DNA of 64,000 nucleotides. Origin: Paraplanobispora takensis. GTDB taxonomy: Bacteria; Actinomycetota; Actinomycetes; Streptosporangiales; Streptosporangiaceae. The translations under genes were made by a program, and so were the position numbers. Of the stretch, positions 62,688 through 64,000 are shown one piece after another (within the stretch, counting starts at the first letter, position 1; each line of letters begins with the position of its first letter). Location: assembly GCF_016863195.1 (NCBI RefSeq), contig NZ_BOOK01000012.1, positions 62,001 through 126,000 on the forward strand, in the 5' to 3' direction. Under the pieces are notes generated by a model, which was not told the origin of the DNA, ran no database searches, and saw only the letters and a list, made by a program, of their open reading frames with translations.

Positions 62688-63947
62688 ATGAGCACAGAGT
62701 TCGACGTGGAGAGGATCAGGAAGGACTTCCCGGTCCTGTCCCGCGAGCTGCCCGGCGGCAGGCCGCTGGTCTATCTCGACTCGGGCAACTCATCGCAGAA
62801 GCCCACCCAGGTGATCGAGGTCATGCGCGAGCACCTGGCGAGCCACTACGCCAACGTCGGCCGCGCCATGCACGTGCTGGGCGCGGAGTCCACCGAGGCG
62901 TACGAGAGCGCCCGTGACAAGGTCGCCACGTTCGTCGGCGCTCCCGACCGCGACGAGATCGTCTTCACCAAGAACGCCTCCGAGGCGCTCAACCTGGTGG
63001 CCTACGCCTTCGGCAACCCCATCAACGAGGACCCCCGGTTCGTGATGGGGCCGGGCGACGAGATCGTCATCTCGGAGATGGAGCACCACTCCAACATCGT
63101 GCCGTGGCAGCTGCTGGCCCGCCGTACCGGCGCGACGCTGCGGTGGTTCTCCGTCACCGACGAGGGCCGGCTGGACCTGTCCAACCTCGACGAGCTGGTC
63201 ACCGAGCGCACGAAGATCGTGTCGATCGCGCACCAGTCCAACGTGCTGGGCACCGTCAACCCGGTGGCCCGGGTGCTGGCCCGGGTCCGGCAGGTGGGCG
63301 CGCTGATGATGCTGGACGCCTCCCAGTCGGTCCCGCACAAGCCGGTGGACGTGGCGGCGCTGGGCGTGGACTTCCTGGCCTTCACCGGGCACAAGGCCGT
63401 CGGCCCCTCGGGCATCGGCGTGCTGTGGGCCCGCGGCGAGCTGTTGGAGGCCATGCCCCCGTTCCTGGGCGGCGGCGAGATGATCGAGGCGGTCTGGATG
63501 GACCGCTCGACCTACGCGCCGGCCCCGCACAAGTTCGAGGCCGGCACCCCGCCGATCGTCGAGGCCATCGGCCTGGGCGCCGCGCTGGACTATCTGTCCT
63601 CGATCGGCATGGACGCCATCGCCGGCCACGAGCGCGAGCTGACCGGCTACGCGCTGGAGGCGCTGGGCGAGGTGCCGGGCCTGAAGGTGATCGGCCCGCG
63701 CGATCTCCAGGACCGCGGCGGTACGGTGTCCTTCACGCTGGAGGGGATCCACCCGCACGACGTCGGGCAGATCCTCGACGACGAGTTCGGTGTGGCCGTG
63801 CGCGTGGGGCACCACTGCGCCCGCCCGCTCCACCTGAGGTTCGGGATCCCCGCCACGACGCGGGCCTCCTTCTACCTCTACAACACCCCGGCCGAGATCG
63901 ACGCCCTGGTCCGCGGCCTCCACCACGTGCGGAAGGTGTTCGCGTAG
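62688..63947 (+). CDS. sufS: Cysteine desulfurase SufS
   Basis: A 419-residue PLP-dependent desulfurase, taking sulfur from cysteine for Fe-S assembly. The PLP Lys lies in FTGHKAVGPSG (about 235), the substrate-sulfur Cys in HHCARPLHLRF (about 376), and EMEHHSNIVPWQ, HQSNVLGT and FEAGTPPI are family blocks. ATG 62688 gives MSTEF. The type II enzymes need a partner (SufU or SufE), which should follow next; only a possible start codon is in the window. Confidence 0.97.
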   Translation: MSTEFDVERIRKDFPVLSRELPGGRPLVYLDSGNSSQKPTQVIEVMREHLASHYANVGRAMHVLGAESTEAYESARDKVATFVGAPDRDEIVFTKNASEALNLVAYAFGNPINEDPRFVMGPGDEIVISEMEHHSNIVPWQLLARRTGATLRWFSVTDEGRLDLSNLDELVTERTKIVSIAHQSNVLGTVNPVARVLARVRQVGALMMLDASQSVPHKPVDVAALGVDFLAFTGHKAVGPSGIGVLWARGELLEAMPPFLGGGEMIEAVWMDRSTYAPAPHKFEAGTPPIVEAIGLGAALDYLSSIGMDAIAGHERELTGYALEALGEVPGLKVIGPRDLQDRGGTVSFTLEGIHPHDVGQILDDEFGVAVRVGHHCARPLHLRFGIPATTRASFYLYNTPAEIDALVRGLHHVRKVFA

Positions 63948-63987
63948 CGATGCCGGAGCAGCCGAGCCCACGAGTGAGCGCAATCCT

Positions 63988-64000
63988 ATGATCGCCGAGT
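63988..64000 (+). CDS. Possible start of the next suf gene, truncated
   Basis: ATG at 63988 begins an open frame (MIAE) that leaves the window after four codons. In actinobacteria sufU follows sufS, so this may be its start, but four codons cannot confirm it. The short frame from 63951 stops at once. Confidence 0.2.

Overview
The window is very GC-rich (roughly 70-75%) actinobacterial DNA. It uses many GTG starts and has dense ATGA/GTGA stop-start overlaps. Its gene content (a chemosensory operon, a Streptomyces-like pentose-phosphate/cta/suf core and a RiPP locus) suggests a filamentous actinomycete, plausibly Streptosporangiales; this is inferred from gene content, not from a marker gene. 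I saw no rRNA, tRNA, CRISPR array, insertion sequence or replication origin.

Layout. 1-768: 3' end of an adenosine deaminase. 814-11541 (minus): a complete chemosensory operon, reading MCP, triple CheW, CheB, HEAT-repeat protein, CheR, CheY, CheA, STAS protein, CheY, second MCP. No flagellar genes are in view. 11920-12761: a coupled GAF-domain pair. 13074-16912: two secreted proteins, a subtilase with tandem P-domains and a YD-repeat-like protein ending in a phospholipase A2-like domain. 17412-25693 (minus): tkt-tal-pgi-zwf-opcA-pgl. 26000-29959: ctaB, a PrsW-like protease, a YdcF/SanA protein and ctaA. 29943-40024: a YcaO-type RiPP locus with a FecBCD-type importer and a divergent MFS exporter. 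40084-44960: a trans-4-hydroxyproline catabolic operon. 44878-47112: a WYL regulator and an epoxide hydrolase. 47304-52991: a LivJHMGF-type importer and a GntR/FCD regulator. 53056-58145: a DMT exporter, an ABC-2 exporter, a VOC protein and an MFS pump. 58233-64000: sufR-sufB-sufD-Rieske-sufC-sufS, with an iron box in front.

Most interesting region. The locus at 29943-40024 looks like an undescribed RiPP system, possibly for a metal-chelating peptide. A 31-residue, Cys-free, strongly basic peptide gene (38484-38579) has a full 10-nt Shine-Dalgarno match and is followed by a 19-bp hairpin. Downstream genes encode an RRE/E1-like partner, a CocE/NonD-fold protein that has lost its whole catalytic triad, two YcaO proteins, and then a lipoprotein/permease/ATPase importer of the metal-chelate class. 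The promoter has a perfect TTGACA overlapped by a 13/15 match to the actinobacterial Zur box, and a weaker box lies before the divergent exporter. My working hypothesis is a zinc-responsive, YcaO-modified peptide metallophore with its own export and import. An antimicrobial azoline peptide is the main alternative.

The block from about 29.9 to 54.0 kb separates ctaA from the ABC-2 exporter and suf genes. As I recall it, these are neighbours in Streptomyces coelicolor, so the block looks like an accessory insertion. Within it, the hydroxyproline operon and the Liv-type importer share a near-identical 12-nt motif (ATATGTGAYATT), which suggests one regulator and one pathway.
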